From assembly GCF_949628215.1 (NCBI RefSeq), contig NC_134285.1, positions 25,744,797-25,808,796 on the forward strand: a DNA stretch of 64,000 nucleotides, in the 5' to 3' direction. Below are positions 54,101 through 64,000 of the stretch, piece after piece; the first letter of the stretch is position 1, and the number at the start of each line of letters is the position of its first letter. Below the pieces are notes generated by a model. The model searched no databases. It saw only the letters and a list, made by a program, of their open reading frames with translations, and was not told where the DNA came from. The position numbers and the translations under genes were made by a program. The DNA comes from Phalacrocorax aristotelis. Taxonomy: Eukaryota; Chordata; Aves; Suliformes; Phalacrocoracidae.

Positions 54101-57100
54101 GGATCAGATTCCATTGCCATCGCATTCTAATTTCCACTGAAAACCATCGCTGTGAGCAAGTGTCTCATGGCAAGGGGAAGGGAAACACAACACTTTCTAT
54201 CTCTAGGCTTTAGTGTGCAAGGAGGAACAAAGCTCCTTACAGTGCTATTTCACAAAGAACCACAAACATCTGTATTTTGATGAATCCAAGGGGAATCCAC
54301 TTGCATGAATGATTGCCAGTCTCCAGGAAAATGTCACAGAGACTAAGCTACGGACTGAATTGAGAAAGCCACCCATCAGATTGAAGCACATGAGGAAATG
54401 GTGGGAAGAGCTTGCAGTCGCATCTGGCCAGCTACACCTGTTCTGCACAGAAAGGTACTCTCATCGCAGACTGATTGCTGGTACCCGTTTTGATGTATGG
54501 AAATTGAAAGCCTGAAGCTTGATCATCGAATCATTGAATGGTTTGGGTTGGAAGGGACCTTCAAAAGTCATCTAGTCCAACGCCCCTGCAATGAGCAGGG
54601 ACATCTTCAACTAGACAAGGTTGCTCAGAGCCCCATCCAACCTGACCCTGAACGTTTCCAGGGATGTGGCATCTATCACCTCTCTGGGCAACCTGGGCCA
54701 GTGTTTCACCACCCTCAGAATAAAAAATTTCTTCCCTATAAGGAAGTATAAATCTGCCCTCTTTTAGTTTAAAACCATCACCCCTTGTCCTATCACTACG
54801 GGCCCTGCTAAAAAGTCTGTCCCATCTTTCTTATAACACCCCTTTAAGTACTGGAAGGCTGCAATAAGGTCTCCCCGCAGCCTTCTCTTCCCCAGGCCGA
54901 ACAACCCCAACTCTCTCAGCCTGCCCTCAGGGGAGAGGTGTTCATTTCCTTACTCACTCTAAGGACCACGCATCTTCTTATTTCATTATTACCCTCAGTC
55001 TATCATCACCTTCCTCCTCCCCCCTCCACCCTTAAATTCAAATGATCCCATTTAATGCCCAAGTAATCTCAGAACTGTGACATTATATAAATATGATTTG
55101 CTGGATGTACAATATCAGATAACCTGGCCCCGAGGGCTAGTGCTTTTAGCTGGGCAGAGCACTTCTTTAATACAAAAAAACCCATCGAGTCCACACTAAC
55201 TTGTCTTCACCCAAGATAAGCTGATGATTGTAGTGAGACTTTTTCACCATGAAGGGACTGACTTGTCCTAACAAGGAAATGCACAGCAGAACCTGTGTCT
55301 TAAAAAGCACTCACCATGCCAGTGCCGCTGCAGTAGTGACAGCGCTGCACTTTGGTACCAGGTTCGTGTCCTTTACCACTGCATCGCTCGCAGGAGTCGT
55401 TGATATTCACCACAATCTCCTTGTTAACCCCTTTTGCAGCTTGGTTGAATGTCAGTTCCATGATATACTGTAAGGGAAACACGGACATCAATCTACAGCT
55501 GACGAATGACAGGGTCTTAAGCAGACTGAAATTGGTTTAGGCCAATTATCAAACAACACTTAAAATACATCCAGGTAACAGAGGAGGGGAAGAAACAGAT
55601 GGATGCACAACTCTCAGAAGGGTTCTGCCACATCTGAGGAAGCGAAAATCTGTCTCATATAAATAAAAAGGGGTACAAAAGGATCACAAACATTACAGAA
55701 TGATGATTACACCACTCTGACGAGTAGCTGTGTAGCAGAAATGAGATTTAAATATAGAAAAGTCAGAAGTAAAAATAGAAGTCAAGCATTTTTCTGCTCT
55801 CAGGAAAACCCGGAATATTTTTAAAGGTTTTGTTTAATGGGAATGCAGCAACAGGCCAACAGTATTGGCTCTTCCTCCATAAACTCTTCACTTACCAAGG
55901 GAAGTCATCAGCAAAGATGACTGCACAAAATAGGAAATTCTGCTTATGATAAAAAGGTCATTTTTAGTAAAGCCAGAAATACCAAATACCAAGCATTTCT
56001 GAAGGCAGCACATGAACCAGCACTGTCGGTACTTAAAAGAACATTTAGCTGCAGCACAAAGAACAAGAAATAGGTCTTGTTTTATTATGGGCTCCACTGC
56101 AAAGTTACGCCAATTAAGTTGCAAAATTAAGACAATTGAGCAGTAAAACCTAATGCTGGAAGGCTTGTTTTATAGTTAAAAGGTATTTTGTGGTTTTTAG
56201 CACTACAGATCAAAGCAGACATATGTAAATCAACGTACAGTGGAAAAGATGCCTCTACAATGACGGAATTGTCTGGCAGCACCAATTGGTGTCAGTAAAC
56301 ACCAGATGAAGCAGCTGAAGTCCAGAAAAAAAAGACCGTGTCTGAAGGTGTGGAGAACGTATCCACATGGCTTACCAAAACTACATGACTCTCCCACCCA
56401 TACAACAGGACACTCAGGTGCTGACATTCCCAGAGCAAATTCTTTGCTTACACTTGTTCCCGGAACAATCTGTGACAGGCCAGTGTCCCTCTCCAGCTTT
56501 TGTGCTTTTCATCCCTCATTTTCATTTCATTAGTCAGAAAATAAACACACTTCATACCTCCTGTGGCTGGTCAAAGGCATTCTGAAAATCGCCAAAAGGG
56601 GATCCCGAAAACTCTCCGAAGATTTTTCTGAAAAGCTCTTCCGGATCAATTGATGGACCACTGCTCCAGTACTGCCGCCCAGCACCGGCACCTGCCGCGC
56701 CAGGATCAAAACTAGCTGTGCCATATGCATCATATTGTTTCCGCTTCACTTCATCACTTAATACCTTTGAGGCAAAAGAAGGATGCTATCAGGACACTGT
56801 ACAGATCCTGAGCAACCAGACAGCCAGCATGTGCAGGGCAAATTCTCTTGGGAGGGTTCAAGGCTGGGGGCATTACCGCCACAAGCCCACGTTCTCAAGC
56901 CCTCTTGTCATCAGGGGGGCCATCCCAGCTCTGGGCAGCCTATGAATTCCTGACCAGCCATTTCTTCCCCGATATCTCCCTGCTTGTCATCAGGAAAATG
57001 ACAAAATCTTACTAAGTCACCGTAACCAAGAATAACTTATGTTATATATTCCATCATTTGTATATTGTGTGAAAGCTGGTGATAAAGAGTGCTGGGGTAA

Positions 57101-58449
57101 ATCTGAAAACCCACAACAGCAAAAATCAGCACAAAAAAAATCTGAACAAGCTGAAGAGCAGGAAGAAACAGGGCTGGGATGCTGCACAGCAGAAAGCACC
57201 ATTATCTCAAAAAGCTAGTGACTGCTGACAGGGTTTTTTCGTGTATTTATTTAAGCTGACCAATAATTCTACTGCAGCAACCACAACATCCTTGCCAGCC
57301 ACTCACTGCTAAGAAAGAGTGCAATTCAAACAGCCCAAAACATATCCTGCTAAATCAGATGTTTGGACTAAGTATTTCCTGGAGACACCACTGGGACAAA
57401 GGCACTCGTGCTTGAAGCAGAAGACATGAAAAATTAGCCATGGTTTTACAGGACACACATACAAGAAATGTTTTGCCCCAATACCCTCCAATCTTTCCTC
57501 CTTCTCATGTCAATAAAACCCCACATATTACCTCATAGGCTTCTGCCAACTGAGAGAACTTCTCTTTAGCTTTAGGGTCATCCTTATTTGTATCAGGGTG
57601 GTATTTCTTTGCCAGCTAAACAACAAAAATTCAAGTATTAGAGACAGACAAAAAGTAATTTGCTTTAGTGTGGCTCACAAGTTTGGAAAAACATGTTAGG
57701 CAAAGCTTGACAATCACTCCCTACATCTTAGGCAACTGTTATCATCCCAGTAGAAGGCCCTACAAAAGCTGTTCCTGGATCTCTCGGCAATCCCAGGACC
57801 TTCTGGAAAATGACCCAAGACGACAGCACAGGAGGACCACGCTTTTTAGGGACTCCCTAACCTCCGTGCTGTGCTTTCCCTCCACGACGTCCCCTTGTCT
57901 CCAGCAACCCCAGACGCCGGGACCCCAAAAGCTTTTTTGGTCTTCGCCGTACAGAGGGGCTGCGGGTGGCCACGGGCCCTCGGCCCCGCTCCGGCGGGGT
58001 CCCCCCGCGGTAGGACTTGCCTGGTAGTAGGCTTTCTTGATCTCCTTCTGGGTGGCGGTGCGGGGCACCCCCAGCACCTGGTAATAGTCCTCCTTGGCGC
58101 GGGCCGCGGCGCTGCTGTGGAAGGAAGCGGCGGCGGCGCGGTGGGTCCCTGTGGAGAGGAGGGCAAAGAGGACCCGGGGTGAGGGCCGGGCCCCTTCTCC
58201 TCCCGCCCTTGGCGGCGCCGGCCCAGCCCCGACACCACAGCCGCCCTCGGTCCCCCGCTCACCCGCGGCGCACAGCGGCAGGAGGAGGAGGCGGCGGCGG
58301 CGGGCAGCGGCGGCGGCGGCGGCGGGAGGCAGCGGGCCGCCGAGCCCTCGGACGAGCCAGAGGAACGGCAACCGCCCGTTCCCCGGCCCGCAGCTCCTGC
58401 CGGCGGCAGCTGCGGCCCTAAACCAGCGTGAGGAGCTGCCGGCCGCCAT
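48093..58449 (-). CDS. DNAJA3: DNAJA3 (Tid1), mitochondrial Hsp40 co-chaperone
   Basis: DNAJA3 stimulates the ATPase of mitochondrial Hsp70 and delivers clients. Exons on the minus strand: 58449-58263, 58148-58021, 57615-57532, 56764-56558, 55467-55315, 53896-53749, 52929-52865, 51922-51794, 51339-51224, 50490-50393, 48196-48093. The sum is 1419 nt, 472 aa; human long form is 480. Residues 1 to about 78 are an Arg/Ala-rich transit region. The J domain starts at [11 protein letters not shown] with HPD at 111-113. Zinc-finger repeats [24 protein letters not shown] and CVVCRGTG lie near 228, 245, 267 and 281, followed by the substrate-binding beta domains. All exon phases agree. The intron after exon 2 uses a GC donor. 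The gene is divergent from CORO7, with a CpG-rich 5' end. Confidence 0.96.
50393..53896 (-). CDS. DNAJA3: DNAJA3 exons 6-10: zinc fingers 3-4 and C-terminal beta domains
   Basis: Exon 6 (53896-53749) holds [11 protein letters not shown] and [10 protein letters not shown]. Exon 7 (52929-52865) holds [18 protein letters not shown]. Exon 8 (51922-51794) holds [11 protein letters not shown] and [17 protein letters not shown]. Exon 9 (51339-51224) holds [19 protein letters not shown] then [16 protein letters not shown]. Exon 10 (50490-50393) holds [20 protein letters not shown]. Each matches human DNAJA3 closely. Junctions are GT-AG. Confidence 0.94.
54525..54945 (-). repeat. CR1 LINE 3' tail in a DNAJA3 intron
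   Basis: The plus strand starts with gaatcattgaatggtttggg then ttggaagggacc, the reverse complement of the CR1 3' end. It continues through the usual CR1 3' region (aataaggtctccccgcagcc) and stops near 54945. It lies in the intron between DNAJA3 exons 5 and 6, in the same orientation as the gene, far from splice sites. Confidence 0.88.
55315..55467 (-). CDS. DNAJA3: DNAJA3 exon 5: zinc fingers 1-2
   Basis: This 153-nt exon encodes [18 protein letters not shown], then CERCSGKG and CHYCSGTG, ending at GM. It is phase 0 at both ends. The two CxxCxGxG units form half of the type-A J-protein zinc domain. Confidence 0.94.
56558..56764 (-). CDS. DNAJA3: DNAJA3 exon 4: J-domain end and G/F-like linker
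   Basis: This 207-nt exon is phase 0 at both ends. It encodes [20 protein letters not shown], a Gly/Ala linker (PGAAGAGAG), then [12 protein letters not shown] and FDQPQE. It corresponds to the human segment ending FDQPQE. Confidence 0.94.
57532..57615 (-). CDS. DNAJA3: DNAJA3 exon 3: HPD-containing part of the J domain
   Basis: This 84-nt exon encodes [20 protein letters not shown] then [11 protein letters not shown] is the tripeptide needed to stimulate Hsp70. It is identical to the human segment as I recall it. The acceptor is gttgtttag and the donor gtaata. Confidence 0.95.
58021..58148 (-). CDS. DNAJA3: DNAJA3 exon 2 with a GC splice donor
   Basis: The exon encodes [20 protein letters not shown], then [16 protein letters not shown]. 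It ends CAG and is followed by GCAAGTCC, not GT. The next exon begins LAKKYHPD in phase 0, exactly as in human, so the junction is certain and the intron is of the GC-AG type. Confidence 0.92.
58263..58449 (-). CDS. DNAJA3: DNAJA3 exon 1: start codon and mitochondrial transit region
   Basis: The start ATG is at 58447-58449 in the context GCCGCCAAGATGG-like on the minus strand. The peptide begins [20 protein letters not shown] (human MAARCSTRW). It is rich in Arg and Ala with almost no acidic residues, fitting a mitochondrial presequence. A GGC/GCC trinucleotide run near 58290-58325 encodes [11 protein letters not shown]. Confidence 0.9.
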
Positions 58450-58620
58450 CTTGGCCCCGAGAGCGGCGCTGCGCCTGCGCGGGCGGGGGAGGAGGTGGAG
58501 GCAGCGCGCCTGCGCGGTAGCCTCGCGCCGGGAGCAGGCGCAGGGTACTGCGGAAGCGGGGTGTTGCGCGTGCGTGGTGCGGCTGGTGGGCGCCGCGACT
58601 GCGGGCTAGGGTGTAATGGC

Positions 58621-59144
58621 GGCGTGTGTGTCTGTCATGGCGGGGCTCGGGGGGGGTGGCTGTGGTGCTTCATCTGCCATAGAGGGCAGCCCCCGCAACC
58701 CGCATTCGTCCGGCGTGGCGGTCCTAGGCGGCAAGCAGGGCGAGACCCCCTGCGAGCGGTGCCCCTGGTAAAGGTGCCAGGCGAGGGACGGCACCGTGCA
58801 GAGGAGAGCCAGGGGAAAGGGGGACTGACAGGCCCCTCCTCACGAAGAGCTTGTCCCCGCGGGGCGGTTCGGGGGAGCCAGGCCCAGCCAGATCCAAGAT
58901 GCCGCGAGGCCCTCCTTGAGAGGCTGAGGCTGCCCGGTGGCAGGACTGTCTGCTCCATGCTCTGGGCCTTCCCCAGGGCTCCCCTCCCACCTCGGTGGGT
59001 GACAATGGCAGAACTGAAATAAAAGCTGCTCTGAACCGAGGATGCCTGCACAGAGGGCTGGAGCTTTTCTGTAGAGAGATGGCTCATGGCTTATACAGGT
59101 GTACTCCTTGCTGGGTAAAAATCTGGCTGGATGGCTGAGCTCAG
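58621..59144. other. Intergenic between DNAJA3 promoter and a CR1
   Basis: GC-rich with short open frames on both strands but no domain or splice support. An AATAAA-type hexamer near 59018 has no clear gene attached. Confidence 0.4.
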
Positions 59145-60160
59145 AGAGTTGTGGTGAACAGAGCTAAATCCAGTTGGCAGCTGGTCACAAGTGGTGTTCC
59201 CCAGAGCTCAGTTTCAGGGCCAGTCTTGTTTAATATCTTTATCAATGATCTGGACGAGGGGATTGAGCACACCCTCAGTAAGTTTGCAGATGACACCACG
59301 TTGGGCAGGAGTGTCGATCTGCTTGAGGGCAGGAAGGATCTGCAGAGGGACCTGGACAGGCTGGATAAATGGGCCGAGGCCAGCTGTATGGGTTTCAACA
59401 AGGCTCAGTGCTGGGTCTTGCGCTTGGGTCACAACAACCCCATGCAATGCTACAGGCTTGGGGAAGAGTGGCTGGGAAGCTCCCCAGCGGAGAAGGACCT
59501 GTGGGTGCTGGCTGACAGCTGGCTGAACATGAGCCAGCAGTGTGCCCAGGTGGCCAAGGAGACCAACAGCATCCTGGCTTGTGTCAAGAACAGTGTGGCC
59601 AGCAGGAGCAGGGCAGTGATTGTGCCCCTGTACTCAGCACTGGTCATGCCACACCTGTGTTCAGTTTTGGGCCTCTCAGTACCAGAAGGACATTGAGTTG
59701 CTGGAGCATGTCCAGAGAAGGGCAACGAAGATGGGGCAGGGTCTGGAGAACAAGTTTGATGAGGAGCAGCTGAGGGAGCTGGGGGTGTTTAGCCTGGAGA
59801 AGAGGAGGCTGAGGGGAGACCTTATTGCTCTCTACAACCACCTGAAAGGAGGTTGTAGTGAGGTGGGGTTTGGTCCCTTATACCAAGTAACAAGTGTTAG
59901 GACGAGAGGAAATGGCCTCAAGCTGTGTCAGGGGACTTTTAGATGGGAGATTAGGAACAATGTCTTTCCTGAAAGAGTGGTCAGGCACTGGAACTGGCTG
60001 CCCAGAGAGGTGGTGGAGTCGCCATCCCTGGAGGTGTTCAAAAAACGTGTAGATGTGGCACCTGGGGACATGGTTTAGGAGGCACGGTGGTATTGGGTTG
60101 ACAGCTGGACTTGATCCTAGAGGTCTTTTCCAACCTAAACAATTCCATGATTCTATGATA
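59145..60160 (+). repeat. CR1 LINE fragment with reverse-transcriptase end and 3' terminus
   Basis: The plus strand encodes the end of CR1 ORF2: [39 protein letters not shown], then after a frameshift near 59650 [13 protein letters not shown] and [18 protein letters not shown]. The 3' end is complete: cttttccaacctaaac followed by the short terminal repeats attccatgattctatgat. It is 5'-truncated. The single frameshift and long frames suggest a relatively young copy. Confidence 0.92.
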
Positions 60161-60900
60161 ATTCATGCCAAGCGTATTTCTCTCCTGCCTTTGTTACCAG
60201 AGCTGGCGCTTTGAAACCCTCGTCAGCAGAGAGGTTCACCTCAGCAGTGCATGGGAGGATGTGGCAGCAAGGCTGAGTGGCGAGGGGGATGTGTCAGATC
60301 CCGCACACGCTAGCGTCATGGCCCTGGTCAGTGGGAAAGGGGACCTGGGCCACACCAGGCATGGGTGATGCCGCAGCTGGGCTTGGTGGGCTTGGATCCG
60401 GCCCTCTCTGTTCTCCCCTTACCCAGCAGCGCTCTGTGCACAAAGGTTTCTGTTCACAGGGACAGGATGAGGATGCTGAGCCCATGGGACTAGAAAACTC
60501 CTACTCTCCCCATCCTCTCTGCCTGGAGCCTGAAGGAACAGCCGCCCTTATCTCTGGCAGAGAATGTGGGCGGCATCGAGGCATTGCAGGATTTGACCCC
60601 GAATCTCTGCGGGAGGCAGGGAAAGGTGCTGCGCCCCCCCGGGACCCGCGGGACGGTCACCCCCGGGGTGTCTCAGCCCCGAGGGCGGGAGGCTCTGCGG
60701 AGGGTCCCGGGGGGCCGGGCCGAGGGCCTCTGCCCCACTCATGGTGCCCCGCACACGTCCCTACGCCGGGGACAGCCAGGGTTGGGACACGCGTGGGGCG
60801 AGGCTAAAGAACAAGGGCAAGTCCCGGGGGCGTGGCCGAGGGGATGGGCGTGGCCGGCGGCGGCCCCGGCGCGGCGCGGCTCGGTGGGACCGGGAGTACC
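60161..60900 (+). promoter_or_regulatory. CORO7: CORO7 promoter region
   Basis: Sequence between the CR1 3' end and the CORO7 ATG. It becomes CpG-rich from about 60600 and stays so through the first exon (to about 61060). No TATA box was noted. The transcription start is not determined. Confidence 0.55.
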
Positions 60901-63900
60901 ATGAACCGCTTCAAGGCGTCCAAATTGCGGCATACCGAGGCCCGGGTGCCCCGCAGGGAGGTGAGCGCCGCGGGACGCTCCCCGCCGTCCGGTACCGGGG
61001 GAGCGCGGGTTCGCCGGGGCCGGGGTGGCCCCGGTAGGGTGCGGGGCCGGGTCCCGCTGCTGCGGCACCGCTGGTATGGCGGGGCCGTGAGCGGGGCACC
61101 CGCACGGTGCCCCGTCACGATGCGGGAGGGTCACCCGGGCAGCCCCTCCTTGGCACCCGCCGCTTCCTGCCCCCTGCCCCCGTGCCTGTGCCCATGCCCT
61201 GCCGCAGGGCCCTCCGCAGCCGGGTGCCAGTGGGGAACCCCAGCCCTCTCCCGGGGCGGTGCCGCCCTCCTCGGCCGGGAGCCAGTGCACCCGGGGCCAC
61301 TGGCTTGGGGTACCCATCCCACAGCGGCAGGGAGCCAGGCTGTGCCCCTCCTGCTGCCAGGCCCCAGCACAGGCGGTTAGCCCCTGGATCGTGCCACTTG
61401 CCATCCTCAGCTCGGTACCTCACCTGTGCTCGGCCCTACCTGGGCAGTGCTGGCTCGCCCATGCTGGCTGGGGAAGCAGGCACCCAGAGCATGAAATACT
61501 GGGCCCTGCTCCTGCCACCCCACTTCCGCAGGCAAAGAGGAAGCACTGGGGCCCTGTGGGATGATGCTGAGCTGCGGAGCTTGGCACCGGCGAGGCCGGG
61601 CAGGTCTGGTGGATCTCACTGGGCAGCAAGGAGCCAGGTGGTACCCAGCTCCGGCCTCTGCCCCACGAATAACCAGCCCCAACCACGCCGAGCATCATGA
61701 TCCATCTCAGCACATGGTGTCTGCAGCACCCTCCTTCCCTGTAACTTCCCAGCCAAGCTGTCCTTGCACCAGGCTGGCAGGTCCTGTGCTCACATGCCTC
61801 TGCAGACCCAGTGAGCACCCGAAACATCCCCCTGAGCTTCCAGTGTAGGAAGGGACACGGTGGCCCCTGCCATTGTGCCTGGCCTCGAGCATCCCACCAT
61901 CGCCACGGTGTGCCAACCTCAGCGCATGTGCAGAGCAGGTGGCAGGTTGTCAAAATCTCAGCCAGCCGAGTGTTTGGCTACAAACCTCAGGGTGCAGAGG
62001 AAATGCTGCCAACAGTCAACCCAGGGAGTGTGTGCATCTGTGCGGTGTGGGGGCTGGGACATTTGGCCATGGGGGTGTCATGGCACCCTCTAGGCAGGGA
62101 CGTCCCTGTCACCACTACCCTGGTGTTGGTTTCTATGGGGGGACGGGGGAGCTGTATGGGACGCCGAGGGACAGCATGCTCTCGCCCTGGTGTGCGGGGA
62201 GGCATTTGATTTGCCTCCAGCAGCCCGCACCAGGCTTGGCACACAGGAGGTGGCCTTTCCAATAGGCATTTCCCATCCAGGCATAAAACATGTCCCTGGG
62301 AAGCGAGGCCACGTCACCCAGCTCTGGAGGTGGGAGGTGGACATCTCATCTCTGAATCCATCTCAGGTGTCACAGTGGGAAACACTGTTCCTGTCCCCAG
62401 TGAGCAAAGCAGCTTGTTTACAGAGGCGAAGGCAGACACTTGACCTGGCCGGATCAGGAAGCACAGTGTAAACACGAAGGATCTAATCTGAGTTGCTTCT
62501 CCCCTTCAGGCAGTGCCTGCAGGACACTTCTGGCAGAGGCGCCCTGAAAGCTTGCGGTTTGTTTTAGGGTCGTAGCCAGGATGGTACCATATGCTTTTCC
62601 AGCTGCCCTGGCACACTGCAGGGAGGATCACTTCCCCAGGGGCTCCCACCTGTGTGTGAGGATGTTGCGGAGCCAGGATGCACCAGCTCAGTGATCCCTC
62701 TGTGAAACCTGCGTGGGAGCCCTGTGTGGTGCCTCCAGATGCTGGGGGCCACATGTGGCTACTGACCCCCCTCACCAAGGGACCCATGCAGGGTGACGGG
62801 GTGCAGACTGTGGGACCCTTCCTCCTGGGTCTTAGTCATGCTCCAGATCATCCCCCATCCCCGCTGCAGCCCCCAGCCTCTCTGCTGGGTAACAGGGAGA
62901 GGAACCTCCTTTCAGCAGGAGAAGGGTTAACAGGTCTGCCACTGAGCCAGCTGCTGTGACAAGGACCAGAGGAAGTGCTGCAGGAGCTGTTGCTCTCTGT
63001 CAGGCCTCAAAAGGAAGCTGTGCAAGGAGGGGAAACCCAGGGCTCAGTCCTTTTGGGGCTGCACACACAGGTCCCTTCCCTGCAAAGGGTTCTGCCCTGC
63101 TTGCGGGGTATCCACTGTTCTGGCCACCTGTGGCAGCTCTCAATGGCCGCCATAAAATACCCACCTTTGCTCAAGGGTTGGATTTGGCCCGAGATGTTGC
63201 AGGGAGCTTTTAGTCCTGGTGGCCATGTGAGGCTGAGTGTCTGTGTCACCTGGAGTGCATCCAGCTGACACAGGATGTCCCAGTGCTCCACAGGTGCAGG
63301 GCTTGGCCGTGGAGTAGTAGTGAGAAACACTGCAAAGCAGGATTTTGGTTTTAGAGCTGTAATGAAGTTCCTTGTCCATGTGGGAAGCATGCTGCCTGAG
63401 GCATTTATCTGCCTCAGTTGACCGTGGCCCAGCCTTGTGGTGCTTTGCAGCCCAAGAGCCTTTGTCCCATATCAGTTTATTGCAAAGTCCTCTGAGCCCT
63501 TCCCGTTGTGGGAGAGCCCAGGGTTGGGACAGTTTCGGGGAGAGGCAGCGCTGGGAGCTGGGATGCTCCTGTCTCCCATTCCTGGCAAAGCTGGGCCCAA
63601 AGCCCCCAGCCCTGGCAAGGGGCTGCACTCTTACGCAGGGAGCGTGAGCAGCTACATTGCCCCAGCCATCCCATAGGATGGTGCCCTACAAAGTGCCTCC
63701 GGAACGATTCCATTGGTTTCAGCAGCCTCTGGGTAGTGCCAGGTCCATCGGTGTGGGAGCTCCATTGGGGCTGAGGGTGTCTAGCGATGCTGTGCCAATG
63801 CTTCATTGTCACCCCTCCAGCCATGATCTGGCCATGGCGTCGGACTCCTCCAAAACAGAGACATCTCTTGACATGGGTTTTCCCTCTACATCCCAGGCCT

Positions 63901-63993
63901 GGATTGGGGGTTTCCGGGCTGGCTCCATCACATCCTGCGGGAACCACGTGAAGGCCAGCTGCCGCTGGATCGCATTCAATGCTGAGGCAGCAG
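60901..63993 (+). CDS. CORO7: CORO7 (coronin-7), first two coding exons, continues right
   Basis: CORO7 is a two-propeller coronin that works in Golgi trafficking and actin regulation. Exon 1 (60901-60960) encodes MNRFKASKLRHTEARVPRRE with donor gtgagc. Human begins MNRFRVSKFRHTEARPPRRE. Exon 2 (63897-63993), after tctacatcccag, encodes AWIGGFRAGSITSCGNHVKA then SCRWIAFNAEAAG, where human has SWISDIRAG, SCRNHIKSSC and LIAFNSDRPG. The exons join in phase 0, and the next junction is phase 1. The rest of the gene lies beyond the right edge. Head-to-head with DNAJA3, about 2.45 kb between start codons. Confidence 0.95.
60961..63896 (+). other. CORO7: CORO7 intron 1
   Basis: This 2.9-kb intron has no recognised exon, repeat or nested gene. 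In human, VASN lies inside CORO7 in antisense as I recall. No LRR-coding frame of that kind is visible here. Confidence 0.5.
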
Positions 63994-64000
63994 GTGAGGC

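Larger units (their letters stand above)
57880..58620. promoter_or_regulatory. DNAJA3: CpG island at the DNAJA3 5' end
   Basis: Very high CpG density spans exon 1, exon 2 and the immediate upstream DNA (for example gcgcctgcgcgggcggggg near 58470). Repeated GCGCCTGCGC-like sites at about 58470 and 58507 resemble NRF1-type sites. No TATA box was seen, typical of a housekeeping promoter. Confidence 0.65.

Noticed and set aside
58494-59022. 175-codon plus-strand open frame upstream of DNAJA3
   Set aside because: Lies in the CpG-rich promoter and beyond with Arg/Gly-rich composition. No domain, no splice evidence.
60961-63896. VASN nested in CORO7 intron 1
   Set aside because: No long antisense LRR frame is present. 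If nested, it would be farther right, outside the window.

Overview
This is a GC-rich, gene-dense piece of a bird genome. The evidence is a set of CR1 LINE fragments with avian CR1 3' ends, an endogenous-retrovirus LTR of a type I associate with neoavian birds, compact introns, and vertebrate proteins matching human 16p13.3 genes. In chicken that region corresponds to chromosome 14, as far as I recall. No bacterial, plasmid or viral replicon features are present.

Layout, left to right. (1) 1-20042: the 3' end of CLUAP1 (+), three coding exons (3955-4062, 14297-14352, 19539-19691) in long introns that hold a CR1 tail and a CR1 broken by an ERV LTR. (2) About 21735-33215: a complete NLRC3 coding sequence (-). 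It has a start-codon exon, a helical N-terminal exon, one large NACHT exon and 15 leucine-rich-repeat exons, 13 of them exactly 84 nt. My assembly is 3282 nt (1093 aa), in frame throughout. (3) 33226-41300: NLRC3 upstream region with no protein-coding gene that I can support. It has one possible TATA/first exon and a duplicated 18-bp motif. (4) 41701-45744: an NMRAL1 homologue (+) that looks like a non-processed pseudogene. It has five recognisable exons, GTG in place of the start ATG, at least two in-frame stops, at least three frameshifts and no C-terminal end. (5) About 46300-58449: complete DNAJA3/Tid1 (-), 11 exons giving 472 aa, plus an alternative last exon giving a 445-aa short form like human Tid1-S. 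(6) 59145-60160: a CR1 fragment (+). (7) 60901-63993: the first two coding exons of CORO7 (+), which runs off the right edge.

Functionally these are unrelated housekeeping and immune genes that are neighbours by descent: intraflagellar transport (CLUAP1/IFT38), negative regulation of innate signalling (NLRC3), mitochondrial co-chaperone (DNAJA3) and Golgi actin regulation (CORO7). Relative to the human order as I recall it, the block NMRAL1-DNAJA3-CORO7 is inverted and lies directly beside NLRC3, so a rearrangement breakpoint lies at about 33.2-41.7 kb. I found no evidence of a new biological system. The most useful observations are the NMRAL1 decay, the conserved Tid1-S exon, a GC-AG intron in DNAJA3, the uniform 84-nt LRR exon array and an N-terminal NLRC3 segment that extends beyond the human protein.
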